This document shows, piece by piece, positions 1-10,442 of a DNA stretch of 34,381 nt. Within the stretch, counting starts at the first letter, position 1. Each line of letters starts with the position of its first letter. Both the position numbers and the translations under genes were made by a program. The notes under the pieces were generated by a model, which saw nothing but the letters and a program-made list of their open reading frames with translations, did no database searches and was not told the DNA's origin. The DNA comes from Chromera velia (taxonomy: Eukaryota > Sar > Chromeraceae). The stretch lies in the NCBI GenBank assembly GCA_018398765.1, contig JAHBMJ010000036.1, forward strand, positions 1 to 34,381, read 5' to 3'.

Positions 1-370
1 CTGGTTGCACCGCAAGGTACGAGGCTGACCCGCGACGCACACAAGCATACATAAGCCAGACGTTAGGTATGAACCAGGGTGGTTCATAACAGTTTTAGGT
101 AAGCAATTTATTGCTAATGTGCTCCTAGTTTTACAATCTGTTTGCAATATGACTTGAATGTTCACAGACTGCCCTTTGCCATTGGAACACAATGGCTGGC
201 GGATTAAATCACCTCATCAGTTAATTATTTGTCTATATTCATTAAGTATCAAAGATCTGGCCCCCCCATATAATGAAATATAATGATTAATAATGATTAT
301 GGTCCGAGAATGTGGGGGGACTACAAAAAACACCAGTTTTCAAAATATTTTGAAATTATTTGAAATTAAA
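1..370. other. AT-rich intergenic DNA, no gene seen
   Basis: No open frame here has protein-like composition. The stretch is AT-rich with homopolymer runs and short repeats of ATAATGA type around 270-300. I see no RNA gene or splice-flanked exon. Confidence 0.5.
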
Positions 371-581
371 GGGGACACACAAAAAAAAATTATAAGACGG
401 TGTCTTAAAACCCCCTCCCTTCTCCTGAAGCCTTCAAAAAGCCCCACTTATAAAGCGGCGGTGCGTATGTGGTACGGCAGCGCATGGGTCATAATTGGCG
501 CCGCACAACATCTCAACCCCCCCCCCCTCTCAAGAAATCCCTATAAGACACCGTCTTATAAGAAATATTTTGTATGTCCCC
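371..581. repeat. Small inverted-repeat (MITE-like) element
   Basis: The two ends are inverted copies of each other. GGGGACA at 371 reads inward into a 17-base block (391-407) whose exact reverse complement lies at 544-560, and the right end closes with TGTCCCC at 575-581. The arms are about 37 bases with a few mismatches. Each 17-base block also contains an imperfect palindrome (AAGACGGTGTCTT), so both arms and half-arms could fold. The interior has no coding potential. No convincing target duplication flanks the ends, so this may be a non-autonomous DNA transposon remnant or an unrelated foldback repeat. Confidence 0.45.
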
Positions 582-781
582 GAAACAGACTGAGTCAAAA
601 AGTTTCACATGGAATGGATTGATCCTAATCGATCGACTAAAAAGAATGACATGCATACAATGCAACTATAAAAAAAGATTTAATATCATTATCATTAAAA
701 AAAAACCATAAAAACTAGTATCAATTAAAAAAAAAAGAAAAACATGATGCAAAAAAAAAATCCATTATCATCCAGTATCGA

Positions 782-1194
782 TGTTAGGCCTCAGAGACGA
801 GCAGCCGGGGTGGCGCTCTGGGCCAAAGGGACGCGAGGAGTGCGGTCCCAGAGGACCAAAGTGATTGACGCACGCCGCACACGCGAGTCATGCAACACTT
901 TCCAAACAACACTTGATTGCGTTGCACGGAATTGAACAAACAGACTGTCTTGCAATAAATGAAAAGAAGTCATAGAGAAATGATGATACAGAGTCTCCTT
1001 TGGTATTGGACATGCGCAATACAGAGCGTCCGAATTAAATCTAAATAAACGTGGTTGAAAGATCCAGAACACCATGTGTCACAGTCTCTATGCAATGTCC
1101 AAACAAACTGGAAGAACGACCCGAACCAAGGATGCATAGACTTTGCACGTAAGTTGATAGTCGGCATGCTGCCGTCACGCTAGCCATACCAACA
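782..1194 (+). repeat. 5' long terminal repeat
   Basis: A 413-bp direct repeat of 7089-7501, with TG...CA ends and short imperfect inverted termini (TGTTAGG / CCAACA). AATAAA motifs at 954-959 and 1044-1049 are candidate poly(A) signals for the transcript when read in the 3' copy. No clear TATA box was found. Confidence 0.95.
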
Positions 1195-1198
1195 AAAG

Positions 1199-1210
1199 TG
1201 GTAGCAGAGC
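1199..1210 (+). other. Primer-binding site (tRNA-Met-like)
   Basis: TGGTAGCAGAGC begins four bases after the 5' LTR. It differs at one position from TGGTATCAGAGC, the initiator-methionine tRNA primer site common in LTR retrotransposons. Position and sequence both fit minus-strand priming by a methionine tRNA. Confidence 0.8.
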
Positions 1211-1359
1211 ACGTTCTTTTTTACGGCCTCTGTTTCTCTTTCGTTGCAGCCATCTCTGGGACCACACGATCGGGAAGGGCTTACCTCAACCCTTCCTTGC
1301 CAGCCAACCAGGCAGTCAATCAGTGGTTCCAGGAGCTCTTCGAGGAAGACGAAGAGGAG

Positions 1360-2541
1360 ATGGCAGACGACCAGCAGCTGCAGCAGCAAATTGCCAACCT
1401 GCAGCAGCAGCTGGCACAGCCGCAGGCAGATCTGGCACAGGCACAGGCAGACCTTCAGACGGCACAACAGGAAGCCCAGCAACAGGCCCAGCAACAAGCC
1501 CAACAGCAACAAGCCCAACTACAAGCCCAACAACAAGCCCAACAGCCCGTCCAGCAACAGCAGCAGCAAAATCCCGACGATGTCGACCTCTTTAAACTCA
1601 AGTCTCTTGACATTCGCACAATTATGAAGGAATTTGACCCAGACAAAGACTGTCTGGTCGAGTGGTGGGAGATGTTTGAGGCAAAGGCTTCGAAGGCAAA
1701 CCTGACAGACGCAGAGTGGTGGATGCTCGTGGAGAAGCATCTCATCAAGCCCATCACGCGGGAGTGGTTGGCCCAGGAGAGCAAGAAACGCTTAACCTTC
1801 CAACAACTCAAGGATGCCTTCTTGCTTCGGTGGACCCCAACAGAGACCGAAAAGAACCAGGCAGTGTACGAGCTTTCTATGCTCAAACTGACCCCTGGTG
1901 ATGACTTCAAAACGCACAAAGAGGCATTCGAGAAACTCATGCGAATCTCTCAACCTGGACATCCGCACCAAACCCGAGTCATGCCCTTCCTGGGCACCCT
2001 GTACCCGTCTCTCTCCTTGGATTTGACCAGGGAGCCCACTGTGTACAACGACTACCACCAGCTCGTCGCTCGAGTTTGTTTTCTGCACTCACAGCAGAAG
2101 GGTAAGGCACAAGTCGCAGCTACAGACGCGAATCGAAATCCGAAGGGCAAGCAGAAGCAGGAGCAGCCAAAGAGTGACCGATTCGACAAACTGGAGGCCC
2201 AAATTGCCGCACTCACCTAATCTCTCGCACAGGCCGCCCTGACTCAGTATGGGCAGGCAGGCAGCAACTTTCGGGGTGGGTTCAATCGGGGTCGAGGGGG
2301 CTGGGCAGGGGGGGGCAGAGGAGGATTTGGAGGAGGCCGAGGGCAACCAGCGCCCTCGAACTTTCCTTCCTATCCGTCCCATCCCTCAACCGGGTTCTTC
2401 TCTGAAACCCTCCTCCCAGGGAGCAATACTCTCGGGCATCCAAACTATATCGGCTGCCGGAATTGTGGGTCTAAGGCCCACCGTGTCAAGCAGTGCCCTC
2501 TTCCTCCAAAGCCGGGAAATAGGGGGGGAGGTCGGGTCTAG
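1360..2541 (+). pseudogene. Retrotransposon Gag, interrupted by one in-frame stop
   Basis: Gag forms the capsid and packages the element's RNA. The first ATG of the frame is at 1360; the frame is open further upstream from 1198 but has no earlier ATG. After an acidic start comes a long Gln/Ala-rich coiled-coil-like stretch (about 1375-1570). A capsid-like region follows (about 1590-2060), rich in Trp and charged residues and resembling the Retrotrans_gag family. A TAA at 2218-2220 interrupts the frame. Beyond it the same frame continues into a Gly/Arg-rich segment and a perfect zinc knuckle, C-x2-C-x4-H-x4-C (CRNCGSKAHRVKQC, about 2449-2490), ending at TAG 2539-2541. The knuckle downstream of the TAA shows that this stop is a disruption or read through, not the native end. 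The Gag tail overlaps the pol frame by 67 bases. Confidence 0.88.
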
Positions 2542-5500
2542 AGGCGGGCCTGATCTCCCATCATGCGGTCTATAGAGACTTGCCTCCTCTCGTTCCCGCC
2601 GTGTGTGCAAGAGAGGAGGACCCCATATGCATGTCTGCCGGTCACCCTCATAGGGAGGAGGAGAGTCGCCCTACTGTCTCGGCGCAAGTTACGTCTGTTG
2701 AGGTGAAACCACGTCCGTGGGTGAGTGTTTTGCTTTTTGGAAAGCCCGCGTCTGCATTGCTTGATTCAGGTTCCCAAGTTACTTTCGTTGATGTGGGGTA
2801 CCTCGCTGCGGCCGATGTGGAAATGAAATCCCCGAGTATGGGGTTGGTTACTTTGGGCAATAATTCAGTGCCGTATGTTGGGGAGACAATTGCTGAGATT
2901 GCACATCCCTCAGATCCCGGGAAAACGTTTGAGTACCCGGTGTTGGTGGCTGAGGGTTCTGGGTATGACATTGTGTTGGGCATGGATTTCTTGAGGTGGC
3001 ATCCAGAGGTGAGGTATGCATTTGAAAAAGACAGGTTGCAGGTGGGAGACCTGCCAGAGTTCGGTGTGTGGTATGATGATGGGGTGGAGCCAACAAAGGT
3101 GTGTGCGGTAAAGAAAACAAGGGTTCCTACGTGGTATCGCAGTCTCCTGCAGGTGCGAATCGATGCACCAGATGGAGCAGATGTCCTCATCCGAAAAGGG
3201 TTTCCCCGTTTCCTTCCGGGTCTTGCGGTGCCTGCACAGCTGGCGACTGTCCGTGCAGATGTGGCTGTGATCAAGGTTACGAACGTCTCCTGTTCAAAAT
3301 TGACGGTGGGACCAAAAGTGACCTTGACACACGCTGAGCCCTCAACCCACATAGCTGCAGTCAGTGCCGTTTCGGCGTCTCTCACTCAGTCCAAGCCGGT
3401 CCCTTTCCCTTTGTCTCCTCCCTATCCTCAGCCTTCTGCTCAGGTGGGAGGTGCCCGTGCATCCGTCCCTCCTGACCTAGGGGGAAAGTCAACGTCCAAA
3501 GAGGGAGTGAAGGGAGGGAGGGAGCAAACGGACCTGCCTCCTGTCGATTTGAGTGCCGTGTCAGAGGAGTGGAAACCGCAGTATTTGGAGTTGTTAAAGG
3601 AATTTTCGGATATTTGGAGTAGAGAGAGATTCGATGTGGGAACGTTGACGCTTCAGGGGAAGCCCTATTACGCAAAAATTCTAACAAACACAGACACACC
3701 GGTCCGATGGAGCCAGGACCGCGTGCCCTATCACCGCAGAGACGAAGTCAAGAAGGAGCTTGACGCAATACAGGAAGGGGGAATCATCAAGCCTTCACAG
3801 TTACCGTGGGCAGCACCTGTTGTCCTTGTGAAGAAGCCTGATGGGTCCATCCGCTTTTGCCTTGACTTCAGACGTCTGAATGAAGTCACCAAGCGGGACC
3901 TTTTCCCCCTCCCTCGCATTCAGGAGACCCTCGACCGTTTGGCCGGTTTCTCTGTGTTTTCCGCCTTGGATTACATATCCGGCTATCATCAGATCCTTCT
4001 GGACCCAGATGATGCAGAGAAGACCGCATTCATCACCCCCTTCGGACTCTTTGAGTTCGTTAGAATGCCGTTTGGTCTTGTGAATGCCCCTGCGATCTTT
4101 CAGCAGGCAATGTCGATAGTCCTTGCAGCCCTCCCGAGAGACATAGCGCTCGTCTACGTTGACGACGTGATTGTTTTCTCTTGAGGGCATCAGCAGCATC
4201 TGCAGGACTTGAGGGAGGTTTTCCTTCTCGTTCGAATTGCAGGTCTCAAGTTGCGGTTGGAGAAGGCACAAATTGGAAAGGTGGAGGTTGAGTATCTTGG
4301 GCATACCGTCTCTGCTCGAGGTGTGCGTCCAAGTAAGAAAAACACCGAGAAGGTCAAGAATTGGCCGACCCCAACTGACCGTGCACGTCTGCGCACGTTT
4401 GTCTTCCTGTGCAATTATTACCGCTCTTTTGTCTCTGGGTTCGCACGGATAGCTCACGCTCTCAATGAGCTTCTCCGGCCTTTTGACGAGAAGGGATAGC
4501 TGCGCCCCTTTGTCTGGACAGCAGAAGCCGATGCAGCCTTCCAAGAGCTGCGTCGTCGTCTCACTGAGCCCCCCGTTCTGTGCTTTCCCAACATGCACAC
4601 TCCCTTCATTGTGAAGCCCGACGCATGTGATGTGTCGATTGGGGGAGTGCTCGTGCAAATCAAAGACGGGAAAGAGTGGGTGGTTGCGTATGCGAGCAGA
4701 AGGCTGCAGGGTGCTGAGTTGAATTATGGAATGCCAGAGAAAGAGGCGTTAGCTAGGTTGTTTTGTTGCAGACAGTGGAGGCATTATTTGCTTGGCAGCT
4801 CCGTCTTTCTCCGTGTGATTCAGACAGATCACAAGCCGAATCTGGCTATGGAGAAGAATAAGCTTGCCAACAAGCGGGTAGAGAAATGGGCATTAGAGTT
4901 GCAGGAGTATGGGCTGCAGTTTTCGTACAAAGAGGGAAAGAGCCATACGGATGCAGATGCGGTGTCGAGGATGCCCATGCCGGCTGAACACTCAGTCGAC
5001 ACAGGGGCCCCGTAACGGTTCTGTCGACACTGCTCTCATTCGGTCGACGGAAGCAGCGCGGAGAGGCCGAGCTTTGAGGCCGCGATTGCTGGGGCGACAG
5101 GGAATGCCCTCCCCATGCAAGCGGCTCTCTCCTTTCTTGAAAAAGTCCATTCCTCTGTTCCCTCTGACCCTGCTGTGCGAAACGTGTATGAGTATCTGAA
5201 AACGGGCACTCTGCCCACCGAAGGAAATCGAATGAAAACAGTGATGGCGCAGGAGAGTCTCTTTGAATTGCGGGATGGGTTGCTGTACCGTTATGTGAGA
5301 GAGACGGAACAGCTGTATGTGCCCGCACACCTGAGAGAGACTGTCATGGTGATGCACCATGACCATCCGATGGGAGGCCACATTGCAGGCAGACGTTTGG
5401 CAGAGAGGTTATTAAGAGAATTCTGGTGGCCAGGTCTTCGGAAAGATGTGGGGGAATGAGTAGAGAAGTGTCGTCCGTGCCAAGAGAGGAGAGCAGCAGC

Positions 5501-6845
5501 ACCGCAGAGAACCCCTCATACGCTCCTCGTCCCGACCCGCCCTTTTCAGGTGGTTGGGATCGATGTGAAGGGACCTCTCCCGCTGACAAAACGAGGGAAC
5601 CGATTCGTTCTCGTGGTGACGTATGCACTCACCTAATGGCCCGAGACATTTGCCCTCCCCGAAGTGCCTGGATGGATGATGGCGAAAATTCTCTTCAAGG
5701 AGATCATTTGCCGCTACGGGTTCATCGAGGTGTTGGTGTCCGATCGTGGCACGAACTTCCTCAGTGAAATCGTAAGGGAGCTCCTTGCTCTCATGCGTTC
5801 CCGACACCACACCACCACCAGATACCATCCACAGACGAACGGGATCCCAGAACGCTTCAACCGTTCCTGGGCAGAAGGGGTAAGGAAGCAGTTAGATGAT
5901 GAGAAGGGGGATTGGGATCTGTACCTTCAGCCCTTCAATGCTGCCTACCGCACGGCCCCCCATTCCGAAACAGGGCTGTCTCCATTTAAGCTTCTCTTCG
6001 CACACATACCGCAGTCTGTGCTGAGAGTTCAACCAATCGCAGAAGGAGCCAGAGCACCCCCTGTCTGCTATAATGAGTACTATGGATTCATTCGGCAGAA
6101 GCGAGTGAAAAAGATTGACAGAGCGGTCAACCGAGCAGAGAGGGAGCGACAGGCAAGAGAGAGACGAAATCCCCCGCGCATGACTCGAAGGTTTCAAGTG
6201 GGAGATCGCGTTCTCCTCCGTCGTCCTGTCCCTCAGCTCGGCTTCCCTGCTTTCGGTACGAAGGCAGATGGACCTTTTGTCGTGGTCGGCACACCATGCA
6301 ACTGACCGCATGTCGCTGTGATTCGACCGATTGGAGGAAAGAAAAGGGAAGTTGTGAGTGAGGACCGATTGCAGTTGTGGGAAGAAGGAAAGAAGGATGG
6401 AGATGGACATGAAGGGGGAGGGGAAGAGATCCCCACAAGTCCGCGAGCAGCGTCTCGTGAGAGAGAGGATGATGGAGAGGCAGAGGAAGACTCTGCAGAA
6501 GACAAAGGAGAGAGAGAAGAGAAGCCTATCCCCCGCTTGGGCGGTCGCCTCGCCACATTCAGGATAGGGGATAATCCTGAGATGGATGAGCTTTTCGACG
6601 AGCTCGGACTGGGAGATGAGTTGGAGGTTCGTCCAGAGGAAAGGCAGAGAGAGAGGGGAAGACGGAAAGCGCCTCAGCCAGTATGGATTCTGGCTGGACG
6701 GCCCTCAGAGGAAGGAGAGGAGGAGTATCGAGTCTCCTTCGATGATGGGACTTTTGCATGGATGAAGGAGAGTGAGGTGGATACACCAGAGTTGGTCGGT
6801 GCATATGAAAGAGCGAAAGAAAAATTTTTCTGGCAGGTCCAATGA
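2475..6845 (+). pseudogene. Retrotransposon Pol (PR-RT-RNaseH-IN-chromodomain-like), six in-frame stops
   Basis: One continuous frame of 1,457 codons. Protease: DSGS active site at 2763-2774. Reverse transcriptase: about 3690-4490, with LDYISGYHQI and the YVDD catalytic motif at 4155-4166. RNase H: about 4600-4990, with TDHK and ADAVSR. Integrase: HHCC zinc-binding region about 5340-5490, then a catalytic triad with Asp codons at 5562 and 5742 and Glu at 5850, which gives the classic D-x35-E spacing. A GPF motif lies at 6270-6278. A tail at about 6690-6842 resembles a chromodomain. In-frame stops sit at 4182 (TGA), 4497 (TAG), 5013 (TAA), 5457 (TGA), 5634 (TAA) and 6303 (TGA). I detect no frameshift, so all domains line up in a single frame. 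There is no own start codon at the 5' end and the frame overlaps Gag in -1, so it was presumably made as a Gag-Pol fusion. Confidence 0.92.
2523..2529 (+). promoter_or_regulatory. Candidate -1 frameshift slippery heptamer
   Basis: G GGG GGA in the Gag reading frame fits the X-XXY-YYZ pattern. It lies within the 67-base overlap between Gag (ends 2541) and the pol frame (opens after a stop at 2472-2474), 9 bases before the Gag stop codon. A -1 shift here enters pol. A downstream pseudoknot was not modelled. Confidence 0.4.
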
Positions 6846-7073
6846 ATGTCTCACAGTGATTGCTGTCTTTGTCTTTCTGAGTGGTTGAGTGAGGCAAACC
6901 CTCTTTCCCTTCTTGCTCGAATGTGTGAAAGGATGGACGTATCCGAAGCCTCTGTGAATGAAAGGAAACGACCTCGTCGGGGTACGGGCAGCCCCCAGGA
7001 GTTCGAGTGGTATGTGACATGTTGACGTGTCTCTGCTTTGTCCTTTGCATGATCTGCTCGGGACGAGCAGACT

Positions 7074-7084
7074 GGAGGGGGGGG
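7074..7084 (+). other. Polypurine tract
   Basis: GGAGGGGGGGG ends four bases before the 3' LTR, the expected place for the primer of plus-strand DNA synthesis. Confidence 0.75.
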
Positions 7085-7088
7085 TGGT

Positions 7089-7501
7089 TGTTAGGCCTCA
7101 GAGACGAGCGGCCGGGGTGGCGCTCTGGACCAAAGGGACGCGAGGAGTGTGGTCCCGGAGGACCAAAGTGATTGACGCATGCCGCATACGCGAGTCATGC
7201 AACACTTTCCAAACAACACTTGATTGCGTTGCACGGAATTGAACAAACACACTGTCTTGCAATAAATGAAAAGAAGTCATAGAGAAATGATGATACAGAG
7301 TCTCTTTTGGTATTGGACATGCGCAATACAGAGCGTCCGAATTAAATCTAAATAAACGTGGTTGAAAGATCCAGAGCACCATGTATCACAGTCTCTATGC
7401 AATGTCCAAACAAACTGGAAGAACGACCCAAACCAAGGATGCACAGACTTTGCACGTAAGTTGATAGTCGGTATGCTGCCGTCACGCTAGCCATACCAAC
7501 A
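7089..7501 (+). repeat. 3' long terminal repeat
   Basis: The same 413-bp repeat as 782-1194, with 13 substitutions and no gaps. It is followed at 7502-7506 by the ATCGA target duplication. Candidate AATAAA signals are at 7261-7266 and 7351-7356. Its right end lies 519 bp upstream of the start codon of the next gene on the same strand. Confidence 0.95.
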
Positions 7502-7506
7502 ATCGA

Positions 7507-8020
7507 CATGCCCTTTTCTTTCTCATGGTGACCCGGTTTTATGTAAGCATCTAGCTAGATGGATTAGCTACATCTAGCTAGATATCCAGCTGTACCGCAC
7601 TTTCACGCTCTTGCATTCTCGCGCTCCCTCCCGGCCGACCGGGTCGGACCGAAGCATCACGAGCCGGATTATTTTTGGTGTCTGCATGCGTTTTCTGGGG
7701 GGGGGATTTTTTTGGGGGGGGGGCCGGGAAACAAATTTTGTGTAGGGGAATGTATAGGGGATACATGGGGGATACATGGGGATACGTATGTATACGCAAT
7801 ATACGTACGCATGAATTGTCCTACATGATCCTACGCACTCGATCAATCTCGATCATGCATCGTGAAGTATGGTGAAGTTCACAAAGTGCTGGTGAGTCGA
7901 TCAGTGCGTGTCTAATTCTCCTCGATTCTTCTTCGTCTGCCCTCAGAATTCACTCACTCCCTTACGTCTCTTCAACTCTCAAACACCTTGAAAACTCCGA
8001 ACAACACCATCAGAGACGAG
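7507..8020. other. Upstream region of the small secreted-protein gene
   Basis: No coding exon is evident. It holds two copies of CATCTAGCTAGAT (about 7548-7560 and 7571-7583), two G-runs with a T-run near 7698-7725, and a degenerate GGGGATACAT tandem around 7745-7785. The last ~100 bases are pyrimidine-rich and probably contain the 5' untranslated leader and promoter of the gene starting at 8021. No TATA box was recognised. Confidence 0.4.
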
Positions 8021-8895
8021 ATGTTGTTTGGGCGACTGTGCATTCTCGCAGCTCTGGTTGACGTCGTGTCGGCAGCTGCCGACGCCGGCGACCTCTTCAA
8101 AGATCTCTCAAAGCTTGGGGACAAGTTCAACCTTGACTTCTCGAAACTCTTTGACAAGGAAGAGAAGGCACCCTCTGTTGGAAAGAAGGGCGAGAAAAGC
8201 GAGTTCTGTTCCGACTTTAACGTGGCTTCCTGCCCTGAGGGAGACATTCTGTCCCCTTACGCACTCTACATCCCCTGTGGGAAAGAGTGCACGGCCGAGA
8301 AGTGCTGCAAACCCACTTGTGCCAGCTACTTCGAGGAGAACGGCTCCTGCCAGTTGATTTACAACACAACAGCGACGGAGGTTGGGGTTGACCTTGACAC
8401 CACGGGCCAGGATGAGAACACTTTCGTCTCGGTGCCCATGCCAGAGACTGTTGTATGTCCTGCCGGGGGTTGCATTTTTGGTACGTGCTGCAGGGCGACA
8501 TGTACCACGTGGGAAAATGAAGACTTTTACGGAGCTGGTACGGCTTTTTCTTTTGACGGGAGTGAAACCGAATGCCTCGGTACCGACGGGCGGAAGTGCA
8601 ACCCTGAATTCATCACGTGCGCAAATCCTCCCGTGCTTCCGGTCGACACGACCCTGGTGACTCCGTGCACGGCTGACGAATGCTGCTGTAATGGTCAGGT
8701 GGGGCCCTCGTGAGTCTGAGTCTCCCTCCCAAAGGCTCTGCTCGCCAGGCGCCGGCCTCGCATAGAGGCTTGTCGACCGATGATGAGAAATTCGCTTTTG
8801 TTTTTTACTTTCTTTTCTTTGAATGGATAAGATCTACTCGTTTTGCTTTTCAAATCCACTTGTTTTCCAGCTGCAACACACAAAGAGACATCTAA
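8021..8895 (+). CDS. Small secreted cysteine-rich protein (two exons: 8021-8709, 8871-8895)
   Basis: No named family recognised. The ATG at 8021 begins a typical signal peptide (MLFGRLCILAALVDVVSA), so the product is probably secreted. A charged Lys/Asp-rich spacer follows to about residue 62. Then come three cysteine clusters of related layout: ECTAEKCCKPTC, a second ending GTCCRATC, and CTADECCCNG. The repeated C-x4-CC-x3-C pattern suggests tandem disulfide-bonded modules, and there are N-glycosylation-like NTT sites. Exon 1 stays open to a TGA at 8711, but a consensus donor GTGAGT starts at 8710 and a pyrimidine-rich acceptor ends at 8870. Splicing adds a short exon with one more Cys and a TAA stop, for 237 residues. 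The unspliced reading would be 230 residues. An AATAAA lies 40 bases after the spliced stop. Confidence 0.75.
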
Positions 8896-8934
8896 CCACC
8901 TCTCTGCACCCACTCCACTCCTCACACGCATGCA

Positions 8935-8940
8935 AATAAA
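8935..8940 (+). terminator. Poly(A) signal AATAAA
   Basis: AATAAA sits 40 bases past the stop of the secreted cysteine-rich protein gene, as expected for its 3' end. Confidence 0.6.
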
Positions 8941-9498
8941 AAGGATGAGGGGGGCGGTGTGAGAAAAGGAAAGAGGGTGGGTACCAGGACGGAGGGAAGA
9001 AGGGAGGAAAGAGCGGAAGTGCAGGTCGTGCAGGGCCTCAGGGAGAAGCGAAGATCAATTAAGGCATGCGAGGAGGGAAGGGAGGAGGGAATCTGTATGT
9101 ATCTGTATGGACATGGCGGGTGCGATGCACATAGAGCCAACAAGTCACAAACAAAGGAGAGAGACACGGAAATACTCTCCAACGCTCCGCCCCCCTGCAC
9201 CCACACCTCCAGATTGTTGACCTCCTTGCGCAAAATGACTCGGAAGAGTAGAACCGTACACTGGACTGTACAAGAAATGGAGGGTAGAACAAATTGACTT
9301 TATTCTCTAAAATGAAGCCAAATCTACCGTCGCATCCTTGTTGTTCGAGCGCTCCCCCATCTTTTCCCGGCCCTTCTACTTAACAGTGCCAAACATTCAT
9401 GCCCTTTTGCCAGACACATCTTAATTCGAACGGGATTAAATGGGATCGACCAGCTGAATCATGAGCAATTAATGATTAGCATTAATTGTTGAAATCTA
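8941..9498. other. Intergenic region, no gene seen
   Basis: The first ~150 bases are purine-rich (GGGAGGAAAG type), and the rest is of mixed composition becoming AT-rich. Open frames here lack protein-like composition or splice context. Confidence 0.4.
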
Positions 9499-10440
9499 CG
9501 CATCCCGGCAGTGACTTATGCGATAATGGACCCTATTTGGGGCTCTCAGATAGTAAAAAAATTAAAAACACTTTGTATAGTAAAATTAAGCCTATATATA
9601 GCATGGTTATGACTTTTTGAACACTTTTAAAGGTTTTTTACGTGTTCTAGCTTATTTAGAAGATTATATATTTGCCTTAAAAAAGCTTTAAAAAGGCTTC
9701 TTAACTATAGGTGCAATATAGACGGGGGCAGGTCCCCTGGAGCGCAGGGGAAGCTCCTTAGATTGCCAGTGCCTGAGACTGATGATGATGATGATTGAGG
9801 GTTAAATCCTAGATTTAGCAACGCCAAATCCCAAGCTACTAACAAGGCTTTGAGGACAACCCAGACTACGATACAGACAACAAAGACAATGCACTGGCAC
9901 AGTTTATGTCTCTTGGCATTACGGGGTTATTGGCAACAGACAATGTGCTTAACAGAGCACTGCATGGTAGACAGAGAGATCTGAGGGGGTGAGTGGGGGT
10001 ACCGGGTGGGGCGGCGGGCGGCGGCGGGGCCTCAGCATCAGTGCAGGGGCTGAGCGTGCAATTCCAAAGGCTCACTAGATCTAGGCATACAATTCTGTGC
10101 ACTAAATGTTTGATAGATGCTGGCGTTTTTATGGAAACACCCCTAGCTAGCCTACATTTTTATCTCATGATGATTGGTACCTCCATGATGCGTACGGATG
10201 CGTATGTTGCCCCCATAGTTGTGAGGCCTTTTTAAAGCTTTTTAAGGCAAATATATAATCTTCTAAATAAGCTAGAACACGTAAAAAACCTTTAAAAATA
10301 TTAAGAAAGTCATACTAGTAACTATGCTATATATAGGCTTAATTTTGCTATACAAAGTGTTTTTAATTTTTTTACCATCTAAGAGCCCCTTACATAGGCG
10401 AAATAGGGTCTATTATCACATAGGTCACTGCCGGGATACG
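9499..10440. mobile_element. Non-autonomous DNA element with ~230-bp terminal inverted repeats, TA flanks
   Basis: The left arm (9499 to about 9725) begins CGCATCCCGGCAGTGAC. The right arm (about 10205-10440) is its inverted copy, ending GTCACTGCCGGGATACG. The arms match over more than 200 bases at roughly 90% by eye, with an 11-base gap and scattered transitions. TA dinucleotides flank both ends (9497-9498 and 10441-10442), the target duplication expected of Tc1/mariner-type insertion. The ~480-bp centre is GC-richer and contains GATGATGATGATGAT and a GGCGG-rich patch, but no transposase or other credible gene. This is a foldback/MITE-like element that would need a transposase from elsewhere. 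Confidence 0.85.
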
Positions 10441-10442
10441 TA

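Larger units (their letters stand above)
782..7501 (+). mobile_element. Ty3/gypsy LTR retrotransposon, full length, chromovirus-like
   Basis: A 6,720-bp element bounded by two direct 413-bp LTRs that start TGTTAGG and end CCAACA, the usual TG...CA ends. The 5-base sequence ATCGA at 777-781 is repeated directly after the right LTR at 7502-7506 and is the target-site duplication. Inside come a primer-binding site, gag with a CCHC knuckle, pol in the order protease, reverse transcriptase, RNase H, integrase, and a purine-rich tract before the right LTR. Integrase after RNase H places it in Ty3/gypsy (Metaviridae). A GPF motif and a chromodomain-like tail point to the chromovirus branch. My alignment of the LTRs gives 13 differences in 413 bases (about 3%), 12 of them transitions, and no gaps, so insertion was fairly recent. 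Seven in-frame stops suggest this copy is not autonomous. Confidence 0.95.

Noticed and set aside
4182..6305. Stop codon reassignment as the explanation for the pol stops
   Set aside because: All three stop codons occur within pol, while the neighbouring host genes use TGA or TAA as clear terminators and have none internally. Decay or readthrough of the element is simpler.
9993..10235. Open frame inside the foldback element
   Set aside because: It spans the GGCGG-rich core and part of the right arm, with no similarity to transposases and no start context.
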